Assembly (NCBI GenBank): GCA_023897205.1
Contig: JAHWDD010000004.1
Coordinates: 1,674,001-1,738,000, forward strand
Reading direction: 5' to 3'
Length of the DNA: 64,000 bases
Origin: Exophiala sp. HKRS030
Lineage: Eukaryota > Ascomycota > Eurotiomycetes > Chaetothyriales > Herpotrichiellaceae
Below, piece after piece: positions 36,754 to 48,989 of the stretch. How positions within the stretch are numbered: the stretch's first letter is position 1; each line of letters opens with the position of its first letter. Below the pieces are notes generated by a model that worked only from the letters and a program-made list of their open reading frames with translations, made no database searches and was not told where the DNA came from. The position numbers were made by a program, and so were the translations under genes.

Positions 36754-38176
36754 ATGCTTCGTTTCATTTCAGGACTTCTGCACCAAGCAGCAGCGACCGT
36801 CATTCAACTTCTCCGCGGAAATTACCTTGAATCGACACAGAGTTTGAGCCTCAAGTCCCACGAGATGAAGAATATTGTCATTCTGGGAGGATCATATGCA
36901 GGTATCAGCACCGCGCATCGGATACTCAAGCAAGCAAAGACCAGTTCCTTCAAGATCAGTCTTGTATCGCCGAATACTCATTTATACTGGAATGTGGCGT
37001 CGCCTCGGGGTATTCTACCTGGCCAGCTGGCGGATGATAAACTCTTTCTGCCAATCGCCTCGGGCTTTGCGCGACATCCAAGCGATCGCTTTGAGTTGAT
37101 TCTTGGGACTGCGGAGAAGGTCAACGTTGATGCCAAGACGGTGGAGATCTCTACATCGCAGGGAAAACAAACACTCTCTTACGACATTCTCGTTCTCGCG
37201 ACTGGTTCACGTACAGATGGAAACACGCCGTTCAAAAACCTAGGCTCGACCGAGGCCACGAGAGATGCTGTGCATGACCTACAGGAGCGTGTTGCTAAAG
37301 CCAAGACGATTGTCGTCGGAGGTGCCGGCGTAACAGGGGTTGAGATCTCTGGTGAGTTGAGCTTCGAGTACAAGCGGAAGAAGGAGATTATTCTGGTAGG
37401 ATACACTCCATCGCCCGGGTCGATTATATCGCTCTAGTGACAGCATGTTCGAGCCCAGTATGACGTACACTAACACTGAGCAGATCTCAAGTGGATCGAC
37501 AGTCCTGGAAGGCAGCCCAGAAAGTGTATCGCAGATCGCAATCAAAGGCCTTCGCGACCTTGGGGTAAACATCAAGTTTCACACCAGGGTCATCGACACA
37601 CGCGAGTCACCTGGCAAAGAGCAAGAAATCACACTCTCTGACGGAAGCAAAGTACTCGCAGACTTGTACATTCCCACATACGGACTGATCCCAAACTCGT
37701 CGTATCTCAGCGAGACATTCCTCGACGCAAAAGGCTTCATCGTGGTCGATGAGTATCTCAAAGTCAAGGGAACCACCGACGTGTGGGCCATTGGCGATGT
37801 TTCCAACGTCGAATACTCGCAATTCCTCAATTGCGATCGCCAGTCAGCCTACGCGGCGAAAGCGATAGCGTCGATCCTGGGGACGAACACGAACACGAGG
37901 AAACCGGTGCAGCCTTACAAGGCTTTTACGAGCCGTAAGTTGACTCCCTTTTGTTTGCTTTGGATGTTCGAAAACTCGATTTTTCTCGCTAACTTTATGT
38001 ACATGGGCACAGGATTTATGGGCGTCCAGATCGGCAAGAACGCAGGCACCGGTCACTTTGGGTCATGGAAGCTCCCGACATTCTTGATAATCAAGATGAG
38101 GAAGAATTTGTTTGTCGAGAGAATGGCGCCAATGGTCGATGGATCTGCCTTTGATGCATGGTTTCAGCCTTGGTGA
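36754..38176 (+). CDS. AMID/FSP1-like FAD-dependent NAD(P)H oxidoreductase
   Basis: Pyridine-nucleotide-disulfide oxidoreductase fold of 418 aa. Exons are 36754-37395, 37484-37934 and 38013-38176. The first intron has a GTAGGA donor and an ACTAAC branch near GAGCAG; the second is 78 nt and leaves the frame open, so it is easy to miss. The FAD-binding motif NIVILGGSYAGIS starts near residue 46, LATGSRT closes the FAD site, TIVVGGAGVTGVEISGEL is the NADH Rossmann motif, and VWAIGDV is the second FAD contact. Family members (AIFM2/FSP1, yeast Ndi-like AIFs) reduce quinones or act in apoptosis-like responses. The N-terminus has a hydrophobic stretch (MLRFISGLLHQAAATVIQLL) that could anchor or target it. 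No frameshift is needed. Confidence 0.88.
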
Positions 38177-38674
38177 TATCCTCGTGTTCGGTGGCATGTG
38201 TTCTGAGAATTCCATGAGAGACAGCGAAAGATATTCAGACCATGTTGAATGATCGAGGTTTCAGGAATTTGTTAGATGTCCAGGACAGAGATGTCTATGA
38301 TTTATGGCGACAACATTTTAACGCTCTGGATCCCATCTTGAAGCAACTAAGTGTCAAAGTTGATTTGCCAAAGTAGCCAGGTAATCGTGCGGACATGTTA
38401 GATAGGTGGGGTAAGAATATAGGTAAACATGCATCTAAACCTTGAAAGTACAGACCCGAAGATATAGGATTTCTTGGCGTTTTTTCTACGACTCCTTGGT
38501 TGAAATATGTCGGGATTGAAGTATCCAGGAACTTGAACCAGTATCTGGATGTACCCGCCCTCGTATAGCACCAAAAAAAGGACAGACATACGCCCCAGGC
38601 GACCATTTTCCTCCTGAGCCAAAATTGTGCCAGGCGTAGCGTATCGTGTCCAACGCCGAACGCTTGATCGACCT

Positions 38675-39913
38675 ATGCAACAACTACGAAACATCCCGAC
38701 CTCGTTCCGTCACAATCTTGCGTCGTTGTCGAATGCTGCGCTCCGCGGGACTTTGGCATCGAAAATCTCAGAACAGTCAGTCTCACGTTCTACAGTCAAC
38801 GGACGGCCACGAATCTGCTCGTCACGGTCCATCACCTCGTCTGCAGCAGTGATGGCGATATTAGAGCAAGTCAGCGAAAAGACGAAAGCGCGGCCCAAGA
38901 GGTACTTTGCACCTCTCGACCCCAACGCTGCCAGCGGGCATGAGCGGCCGAAACTGAAGGGTATCATCTTCGATGTCGATGGGACTTTGTGGTAGGTTCT
39001 CCCTCTCAGTTTCCATCATGAGACAGCGCCGGACACGTACTCCGTACAAATTGAAACTGATCACGTGCACGCGCTCCAAAAATGACAGTCTGCCGCAGAA
39101 TTACATGTTTAAAGAAATGCGGGCTGCGTTGGACATTCCGCGCTCGGTGGATATCCTCGACCACATCCGGTCGCTGTCAGACGAGCCAGACACAGAAGGC
39201 ACTGGCGGCCATAAGCCGGACCACACATCATCATCATCATCACACGAGTCAAGTCCAGCACCGGCAGCAGATACAGTGCTTCTATCGCACAGCGCATCGA
39301 CGCCGAACCCGCCCACGACCACGTCGCCGCAAGCGCGGGCCATAGCCAAGATCCAAGCCATCGAGCGCACGGCCATGACGTCGCAACGGCCGCAGCCAGG
39401 CCTGCAGGAACTGATGGCCTACCTGACGCGGCGCGGCGTGCCCAAGGCCCTGTGTACGAGGAACTTCCCGGCGCCTGTGCACCATCTGTTGCAGAAATTC
39501 CTGCAGGGCGAGGTGTTTGATCCCATCATCACGAGAGAGACCGAGGGCGTGCGTCCGAAGCCTAGTCCCGAGGGTTATGGTCGATTGCGCAGGCGTGGGG
39601 CTTAGATGGCGTGGAAAGAGGGGTGCAAGGGGGAGGAAACGGAATAGGGAAAGGCGGTAGAGGTGATGATGGGCCTGGTGGTCAAGAAGAAGATGTGCTG
39701 GAATTGGCAAAGGCGCATTTGGGCTCGGGCCTCATCATGGTTGGCGATAGTATTGACGATGTCACGGCTGGGCGCAGAGCCGGCGCCGCGACGGTCCTGC
39801 TGGTCAACGATGAGAATCGACACTTGGCTACGCATGAGAATACTGATTTGACGGTGACGAGGCTGGATGATTTGATCGAGATTCTGGAAAGGGGGTTTGA
39901 GGCACGGACGTAG
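38675..39913 (+). CDS. HAD-superfamily hydrolase, possibly mitochondrial, one frameshift
   Basis: About 380 aa. Exons are 38675-38991 and 39089-39913. Motif I is FDVDGTLC, with the nucleophile Asp near residue 100 and completed across the intron. A cap domain with LTRRGVPKALCTRNF (motif II region) follows, then VRPKPSPEG (motif III Lys) and MVGDSIDDVTAGRRAG (motif IV). One base is missing at the GGG run 39572-39574; restored, PSPEG runs on into LWSIAQAWGLDG and the length is 1143 nt. A Ser/His/Pro-rich insert (about residues 137-170) interrupts the cap. The N-terminal 55 residues are Arg/Ser-rich without acidic residues until late, as in mitochondrial presequences. The intron carries GTACTCCGTAC at 39037-39047. 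The substrate is unknown; phosphoglycolate-type phosphatases are one guess. Confidence 0.85.
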
Positions 39914-42269
39914 ATAGAGTCAGGGAAACGCGTTGCATGTCAGGATACAAGGATACAAGGATGCACGGATGTAGGTGAAGGTATGTGATGTGTGTATATA
40001 TATCATGATAGACGTCATCTATAGATAGAATAAGACGGGTTTGACCTTGTGCGAGGCTCAAACGTGAGGCTCAAATACTGTCAGGAATGCACGGAGCAGT
40101 TGAGGGCGCGGGGGTCGCCTCTGGGGTCTCGTGCATAGATATCCGAGCGGCCACGTGAGAGTGTGGACACTGGGCACGTCACATGAAGCATGGATGCCGT
40201 TGACAGTTGATGGTTATCAATGGTCGGCCATGCAGGGTCCTTGCTGTACAGTGGGGTGGTCTAGATCGTGCACATTGTCCAGAGTTACCCTTCATGAACA
40301 AGCGAGGATGAAGAAACTGGTTAATAAAGTGTGATATTGATGGAGTCCGTCGTGCCTAAATGTGCGCAACTCACGTGTATAGGGCTTGGCATGACACACA
40401 GAGTTTTTGAAGGAGTTTCCGTGTGGGAAAGGGAAAAGGAAAAAGAAATCATTCGCATGGATTGAAGTTGATGCGCTGGCAATCGCATCAATCAATCCGC
40501 GTCATCACACGGTTCGGATCACGTTGGGTAGTAATGGATTGCAACGAGTATCTCCCAGACCTGTGGAGGAGTCGAAAGGTGTGAGGCCAATGGACACTGA
40601 ACAGCTGCCTCGTCGCCCGTCCAACCAAGTCTTGGACTTTTGTCCGTCTCCAGTCGCCTTGGCCAGTCGTTGGTGTTGTTTAGACGCAGGAATATTGGGG
40701 ATCAAGGCTTTAGGCTGTCGGGAGGGCGGCAATGCGGACCGTCCAGCACCTGGCAGCTGGCAAGTTGGCACCTAACAGGCCAACGGGTGCCCTCAATTGC
40801 CTCCTATGGCCCCCATCAGCCTTAGCCTCCAGCTTAACACACAGGAGCTAACAGACTAGTGGCCATTTGTCCAGCCAACCGGTCATTCGGATCGCCAATT
40901 CGACTTGGATTGGCAAGTCATGGGGGTCCCAGGATTCAAAGGTGTTGACCCCCTATCAAACAAAGGTGACTGGCTTAACACAAAAGAGCGAGGGTTGTTC
41001 GGATATGCAGATCTTGGTCCAGTAAATCAATAAGATGGTGTGGACGTAGATGGTGTGGACGTCAAAAGAGTCGAGGCCTGCAGCTGCAAGGCATACCCAA
41101 TAAGGCTGACACGTTGACTGCAATACTGGAGCGAGAGGCCGAGGAGACGTTGCAAATCTGGAGACGGGAAATATACGGAGTAGAGCACAGACTCAGTTGG
41201 TGTGTTCAGAACTCATATGTCTACGGAGTACCCAGGTGGGCAGATCGGTCCACTCTCTCGCAGGCCAGATGAGTACCTGTACGGAGTAGAAACTATGTAA
41301 ATGGGTTTCTTAGGCACCTATTAGGGATCCTTAGGGTCCGGTTAGGCATCTATTCCCGTGCCTCGATCAATCACAGAAGTACAGAGTACAGTTAAGCACT
41401 CGTGGCACCTGAGTTTACCCACGGACCACCCCGAGTCCCTAACTTAAAGGCTAAGGGGGCACGGGAGGCACTGGGGGCCCTAAGGATCCGGTCCCTGCGC
41501 CTGGCCCACCCGCCACTGCCACTGCCACTGCCAACTCCGTACCACTAACTACCACGCCTCGGCCTCTTACTTGCCTCAGACTAACCGAGTTTCGTAATCC
41601 ATCCATCCACCTTCTCTCCTCCCCCAGCAGTGCAGGGCCCCAAACATCTTCTGTTTATCATGTCCAAGTCTTTTCCATCTCAACAAGATATCCACCAGCA
41701 CCAACACCGACACCGACACCAACACCAAAACCACCTTGTCAATTGTACATTCTCGCAAGCGTAATTCCACAATTCCCTGGTCCTCCTACCGCCGCAGATA
41801 CAACCTCTCCCTCGAATACCTTGTTGTCGTCACGCCTGATTAATTCCTATTCGACCTGATTTTCAGCTTCCAACTTCCCAGCCTCAGATTAAATCCATCG
41901 ACACCGCCTCCCACCCGCTTGACCTGCCAGCCTGCGATACACACCACTGTACACACTTGACACCTCCCTGCAATCCAACGCAATTCACCTCAATCAATCG
42001 CCGACTCGTCATCCACATCTTTTCACCCTCACCATCATCATCTCAAGTCGCTTTCAGCCTAGACCCTCCTATCCTCCCTCGCACCACCATCACCTTTGTT
42101 TACTCCAGCCCGAAAAAAATATAGTTACAGCAATTCCCCACTTCCAACTTGCCAACTATGACTACGACCGCTTATCCCTCGCCCTACTGATCACCAAGCC
42201 TCTAAAAGTGCGTACGCGGTAAGCCAAGCGTATGCCACTCATGTATCGCCAAGCTTGAGTGCCTACAGA
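39914..42269. other. Long intergenic region with motif cluster and long leader
   Basis: No gene is supported across 2.3 kb. Between 41174 and 41542 there are three TACGGAGTA words (41174, 41222, 41280) plus CTCCGTAC at 41535-41542, with direct words such as TTAGGCACC, TTAGGGATCC and TTAGGGTCC. From about 41800 the strand is C/T-rich. A likely 5' leader intron (GTAAGC at 42220 to CTACAG at 42268) ends one base before the ATG of the next gene. Confidence 0.5.
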
Positions 42270-45200
42270 ATGGGCTTTACAAGTCGACGTCCATTACTAC
42301 CTGCACCTACCGACTCTCTTTTAGGGTCGGCTGATGACACTGGCCTGGACACCGACCTGGGAACCGATCTCTCCCAAAGGCCTGAAAAGACGTGGGAGGA
42401 GATACCTGGCGACGGAACCCCAATCACCATAACCCCAGCCCCCAAACACAAACACCTCGGTGCCCTCTCGAAGTCCGGTCAGCAATCGCAAACCTCTCTC
42501 CTCATAGAATTATTCGAAGGGAGCAAGGTTTCCGACTCTGGTCGGCGGCGCCCCAGTCTACGAGTGCGCTACACCCCTTCCCATTCTCGCAAAGACAAAG
42601 ACAAAGCAAAAAGTCACATCCTCGTCACCGAAGCCAAATCCACTAGGCGACCCTCACAGACACACCGTATCGTGCTCGGCGGGAACGAGACTTTGAAAGA
42701 GCATTTGGTTGACGAAAGTGTCTCATCCCTCGACTCTGCTGGCTTCATTCGACCAAGAGCCCCAGTCGAGATCGACGTTCACCAAGGAGAAGCCAGCGAT
42801 TTCTCATCCCGCAGTGCATCTCCCGAACCCAGATTCGTCCTCCCAGGTTCTGACATCTCTTCTATGCCCCAGAGAGCAATCTTGGGCTTCCTCCACCCAT
42901 TATCATGGCGCCATCTGAACACTCCAGCAGCCTGGTCAGAGGCTCCACCCGCGAAGACGGTACTTTGAGACCTCCCATCATTGCTACCGACCGTAACGCT
43001 AGCAATGAGCGCATCACCCAGAAAGTCATCGAAAAACTGAGTAACAAACCGCGAGTTCACACCAGCAGCAGTAGCAGCAAACGTCGTCGAAGTGGCCAGG
43101 GCTCGAGCTACAGCAGTCTCGCTCGCGACGTCGAAGCCGGAGAATCGAGTGAGATGAGAACACATACTGCAAAGAAAATTGACGACGATTCAATCCCCAG
43201 TGCTACCGGTTCAAGTTTACTTAGTGGCTCACACGTATCTGCAGATCCTCGCCCCGCAGAACAACGTTCAGTACGCTCAGGGACCTCAAATGTTTCCCTC
43301 ACTAACAATCCGAAACTGCTCCAAACCGTCGAAGACGCAATTCGCCGCCTGATCCTCCCCGAGCTCAATGAGCTGAAGCGAGATCAAAGACACCATAGAT
43401 CTCGCCATGATAAACTATCAGATCCTTCCGACATATCGAGCACCTCAGTTTCCCGAGAGGACAGAACGCATCGCAGATCGTCAGGAAGCAAGTCCAAGAG
43501 AAGAGTCAGTCGTGAGGTAGATGGTGGTAAGCACTCGAGTTCCCGCCGTCATAGACATCACGATTATGATTCTCCCTCGGAACAAAGCTACGATCAATCT
43601 GAATCCATCGAAAGTGGCAGCTACCGCGACGAGAAGAAGACTCGTAAATCCTCCAGAAGCCATCGAACACGAGATATCGCAGCTGGTGCAATAGGTGGTG
43701 CCGCGTTGACTGCCGCAGCTCTCAAATCTCATGACTCAGGGTCAAGCCTCGACCATTCGGAAAAGAGACACAGAAGACGCAGCAAGAGTCGAAGTAGTCG
43801 AAGCACTAGTCTTGCTGAAAAGGACGATGTATTCACAAAGCACAAAGTTCCTCCGATGCCATTTGTCAGTGAGATTGGCACAGACCTTACTCGAAGTTCA
43901 CTCCAATCCTCCATTGACGGTGGTACCGCCACACCGACAAGGCGAGAGGTTCGTGAGGTTGTGCGGGGTTCTCCTCTCCCGCTTTCATCGCCTGGAACAC
44001 AGACTCCTACCAAACATGCCTTGGGCCTCAAGCGAGGACTGGGTACTCATCATGGCAACTTCTCGGAGCATGACCTATCTGCACACGATTTGCCTGCCAG
44101 ACAAGCCTTTGTCGATGACGCCGAAAGTGTAGAGTCGCGCGACTTGGATAACGCCGACTTTGCTAGTCATGGATTTGCTGCACTGACCGACCCAGAATTG
44201 GCGCGTGCCTACGAGCGAAATCTGCATCAACAACATCCCATCAGACGTGGTCTCAGCCCCATCCAGAGTGTTGCGAGCTATGCTACAACCGAGCCTAATC
44301 GCAATTCTCTGATGCAGGCTCGCAGCTCTGAAAGTCTGGACTCTCCCGGGAAAACCGAAGCTGTCCGTGAGCAGGCATCCATGTCTTCGATTGCTTCCCA
44401 CCCAAGCGCAGGTTTGGCTCGTTCCCATCGTCCTCACGGCATCAGCTTGGAGAATCGAAGTGAGATCATGCTTCAGCATGGCAACTCCCTCGATAGCACG
44501 CCGCGCCAACAGGATGATGAAGCCATCTTCGACGAACAGCACCTGGAGAATGAGAGCTACCGACATTCTCCCTATGTTGACAAAGTCACCGCTGGCCAGC
44601 ATGTTGCGAAAGGCTTAGCGTCAACTGCCGAATATATCGACACTTCGTCTGATGTTGAGTCTGCAGTCGCATCTCTCATTGAGCCTTCAGTTGTGAATGC
44701 CAGCCAGGTGGGTTCACCTCGCTCCAGTCATGCAAGTTCTCTAGAGCGTCATCAGCTAGACAGTCCACAACTGTCTCATAGAGGCTTTGCAGATTCCCAC
44801 AGTCACCCAGGTAGTCCGCTAAAACAGCAGCTTTCGCACGAGAATGATGGCCAGAAATTGTTCATTCCTGTAGGCGCCGTGATGTCGCCTGTACAAAGCC
44901 CGGCTCAATCACTGTCACGATCCTCGCAGCGGTCCGATCAGCATTCAGACCAGCAAGCAAGCAGTCGTCGTCTCATCACGCGCGATGTTGGTTCAACGAG
45001 TGTTCCCACAAACGCCGAGCGCTCGCCCGATTCAGATATCACGACCAACCCATCCGTCATCCAGGGACCAATTCTTGGTATAACCCCAGGTGATACATCA
45101 CACTGGCCCTATGGTGCTACACCTCCACGCTCACGAGCAGAGCTTGTCCTCCCTCCGGTTCGTCGAGATCTTGGCTCAGCAGGTACAGACCTGGTGCCTG

Positions 45201-47310
45201 AAGCGTTATCTTTCAAACACAACCACGATCTAGACCAAAAACGAGATCCGTATACGATGATTCCACCTTTGACTGCATCACCCGGTGGACCAGATGAAGG
45301 ATATGAAACTGGTGCTACTGCCCATTCTCGTGGGCTCTATACACAAGACCCTGATCTTCACAATGACAGGTACACTCCTGACGGCATCCTTCACGACCAA
45401 GACCTTGGGGAAGATCCGTTCACAATCACCCCAAGAGATCAATATACTAGTGGAAGAACTATTGGGTTGTCGCCTGCCTACGAAAATGCACTGGATGGAA
45501 ACCGCGAGAACATCCAATCAAGAGACATTGTCAGACTCATGGACCACCTCACGATTCGTGATGCACAAAGAAATGCAAGGGACACGGAAATTCTGGTCAC
45601 GCTGGTGCGTAGTGCTGCCGAGATGCGCAACTCCTTTGAAGATATCAAAAAGTTCATCACCGAGCAAGACGAAATGATCATGGACAGTGCTGAGAGACAA
45701 CATGAAAAGACTCAAAAACTCGTTGGTGGACCGCGACCTCAACCTGGTACAGTCGCACGTCCAGCACATTCAGCTACCTCGGAGGAAGACTTGCCTACAA
45801 AACGTCGAAATGTCTTCCAAAGAGCCCTACGTGGACTTGGGGCAAAGAATACCCAGGAGCTTCAGAACATAGAGGCAATGCTGATGCGATTACTCACCGA
45901 GATGGAAGGTTTACGCACAGCCCAGACTGGACCAGTTCCTCGGGCCACGGCAAGGCAAACAAGTTTAGTGTCGACCGAGAACAATCGTGCTCCTACGGAT
46001 ACTGGTTATGAGCCGGAGGGACAGGCTGGCACGTCTTCTACCGGCGATCGTTCTGGCTTCTTCTCCAACAATTCTTCACGTCAAGCGGATTACCGGAATT
46101 ACAATTTGCAGCGCGAGTCTGGAAATCGTGTCAGTACCGTCATGGAAGACAACGAAGAGTACGATGATTACCACGATCATCTGGGAGCTCCAGTTGCTGG
46201 TAATGTTCAAGCTAGTCACACTCCCCTTGGAACACCTCCAACATCAGATCGTAACTTGAGAGGAGGGTCGGCCCCTTTACATACTCCCCCTAGGACGGCG
46301 GACCAGAACATGGGTTCGTTGAGCCATGAGAACACACCTCATCTTTCCCAAGGTGAAGGTTCAGGGAAAAAGCACAAATCATTTGGTGCTCCATTTTTCT
46401 CCAAAATGGTGTCCCGATGGTCCAAAACAACAGCTTCCTCTGCTGAAAACTTCCGTGCAAGCCAGCAACGACAACGACCGTATTCTGAAATCTCTCGTTC
46501 AGGCTCAGATTATGAATATGAGCATGATCCGGAAGGTGACGATCGACTCCGATCAAATGGATCTTTCCAGCGAGATCAATATTCTGACCTCAACAATCGA
46601 CCCCCTTCACCATTGATTCCCAGTCAAGTATCAGATAATCCAAAATATCAGGCACATCGGGACAGTCTCAATCTACAACATCCTCAGCCCAGGCAAGGTC
46701 CAACTGGTCGTTATCAGTCCCGTCTTGAGTCCGAGGCTCAATACTACGATGATCAATTATCTCCTGGCTCTCAAACCTCGTCTCAATGGGATAATGGTAC
46801 AGGATTGCCAAACGGAATACCTGCCAAAGCAGGTTATGGAAGTGGTCTGAGCACGATATCGGATGCTCCATATTCAGCCGAGCATGTTATGCATCATGAT
46901 ACTCAGAGTGTCCGATCAGGCACTTCACAAGGTCCACCTCGCCCACCAAAGATCCTCGATGATGATCCACTTGTTCCTCAGCGTCCTCCCAAGGTCCTTA
47001 TGAGTCCACCCCCAGCAAACAATCCCAATAGGCAACAAACCTATGTTGATCATGTGACTGCCGCAAGGGCTGGTAGTCCGGCTTTTGATAAGGTTCGTTC
47101 AATTTTATCCTTAACTAATTCGCAAAATTGCTAACACTTGTTCAGTCACCAGTGGCTGCGCTACGCTCGCCACAAAGTCAAGGACGGAAACCATCAGGCC
47201 CAAGACCACTGATGGGATCAAAGGGAGATCCGAATGCGATCAAGAAGACACGGTTTAGAGGAAGTCCAAACCAGATCGACAGTGAAGATGAGACTACTGC
47301 TGCGTATTAG
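42270..47310 (+). CDS. Very large Ser-rich disordered protein with coiled-coil core, one frameshift
   Basis: A protein of about 1662 aa, exons 42270-47092 and 47146-47310 (GTTCGT/TTCAG). Most of it is low-complexity Ser/Asp/Arg/His sequence with RS- and KR-like patches (RRRSKSRSSRSTS) and a small hydrophobic Gly/Ala patch (AAGAIGGAALTAAAL). Near residues 1081-1150 a predicted coiled coil (IVRLMDHLTIRDAQRNARD onward) precedes a conserved-looking basic helix, KRRNVFQRALRGLG, at about 1180. The tail carries repeated proline motifs (PPRPPKILDDDP, PQRPPKVL) that could bind SH3 domains. One C is missing at 42867-42870; restored, SMPPESNLGLPPPIIMAPSE joins the halves (4989 nt). The function is unknown. 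A scaffold at the cell cortex or nucleus is conceivable, but I have no evidence for it. Confidence 0.75.
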
Positions 47311-48202
47311 CTAATGATTGACCTTTTCCTTACACAAAATGCGGCGACAATGATGATACGTCCAATTTTGCGGAGACAGAGATCTAGCACCACTGGTTGG
47401 TGACCGGTTTCTTTGAAGTGACAATTTGGACAAATAATGTACAGGATAATACTGGGGTGACGACAATCGGAAAGCCAGAAATAGACATTTGAGCAATGTG
47501 GATTTGGATATTGCTCAATCTTGAACTAAAAGCTTCAGTATGCGAATAGAGGTATTCGTTATACATAATATTCCTTGGGTTTCAGAGTGATCTTTTCAGA
47601 ACATCAGATTGCCAGCAAGTTTGCGAGTATATCAGGCAACACACTTTTTGTCACATGAATCCATCATCATCTTTCTGTGCTGCTCATACTTTTTTGTGTT
47701 GGTCCCAAGAACTCGTATTTTGTGGGTGTTGATGACGTCGTAGTATATGTTGACTTTCCTAAAATGTGTCATGACGCTTTGATTCGTTGACTTTGGCACA
47801 TTCGAGAGCCTCGATACATGCATACTAAGCAGAAGTTGGATTATAACAATGCCTTGTCGTATGATATCAACCTTCAACCCAGTACTGCTCATGCAAGGCT
47901 GAAGAAGAAGGACGCCATGTCATTATACTATTAATCCACCCAATTAATTATCCACAACGACCACAATCGTCCCAGACCTTTCTACTCAGCAGCACCACGT
48001 ATCACCATTTTGGTCCTGCTGGTCCAATACGCTCAGCGGTACTGCATCATTCATCGAGGCTACCATCTGCACAAGAATGAAGCTTTGCCGGACCAGATTC
48101 TTTTCACGCCGGAGATCTATAGCAGGATCGCTTGAACAAAGGATTAGTATTCCGCCTGTCTCTACTCGACTACTACCCCAGATACTATTCTTCCGGCAAA
48201 CC
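47311..48202. other. Intergenic, A/T-richer 3' flank
   Basis: I see no gene. The ATG at 48077 is in frame with the next gene and would add 42 mostly basic residues to its N-terminus. Confidence 0.45.
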
Positions 48203-48944
48203 ATGTCAACATCCTCCTCCACCTCTCGTCCCGCCCGTGGGAGTGGTGGTAAATCCCATGCTCCAGCGGCAAAGACTAAAAGCTCTAGTGGCCCCTACAC
48301 CTCGTCTACATGCCAACGACACAATGATGACCGGGCACAACCCAACACAACCACAAACAAAAATCCCACCAACCTTCCAAAGAACCCTCCAGACCGCGAA
48401 CAAGTCTACATCCTGACACTCCTAACATCCCCACGCACCACGAAACCATGACCGGTCTGCGCACCAAATACTTCCCACGCCACCTGAACAAGCTCGCGTC
48501 GCACATAACGCTCTTCCACGCACTGCCCGCGACGCATCTCGAGCAAATAACCCACGACCTCACCACGCTCGCATCGCGAACATCCCCGTTCACAATCACA
48601 GCCACGACGCCGTTCCGCATGGCGCGCGGCGTGGGCATCACTGTCCCTCGTGCAAAGGGCGGCGACGAGGCCCGTGCGGTGTTCGTCGAACTCCAGAGGA
48701 TGTGGCACCCGTGGCTGAGTCGCCAGGATCGAGGGGCTTCATTTCGTCCCCATTATACGATCATGAATAAGGTTGATGATCAGGCTGTTGTGAATAGCGC
48801 CATGCACGAGGTGAAGACCGAGTTTGCGGCGTCAGAAGGTAGAGTAAACGGGTTGAGCCTGTTTAGGTATGATAGGGGCTGGTGGAGGGGGAGAGGCAGT
48901 TTTTGTTTCGGGAGGATCCTCCTAGTGGTAGTGGCGGTGGATGA
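48203..48944 (+). CDS. 2H phosphoesterase (2'-5' RNA ligase-like), two frameshifts
   Basis: A protein of about 247 aa in the LigT/2H superfamily, whose members hydrolyse or form cyclic or 2'-5' phosphodiester bonds in RNA or nucleotides. The two catalytic H-x-T motifs are SHITLFHALP (His about 101) and FRPHYTIMNKV (His about 184). YILTLLTSPRTTKP precedes LRTKYFPRHLNKL, as in fungal homologues. The halves lie in different frames: one base is missing in the CC at 48446-48447 and one in the GGGG at 48875-48878. Adding both gives 744 nt and a tail REDPPSGSGGG ending at 48944. The leader is Ser/Pro-rich. The upstream ATG at 48077 is an alternative start that would add an Arg-rich, possibly mitochondrial, extension. 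Confidence 0.75.
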
Positions 48945-48989
48945 CGACGATGGTGAGAACTTGACTATCCTGTAGGGGAGACATCTAGA

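Noticed and set aside
44075..44602. Minus-strand ORF of 175 codons inside the giant gene
   Set aside because: It is a shadow frame; the plus frame is continuous for over 1400 codons.
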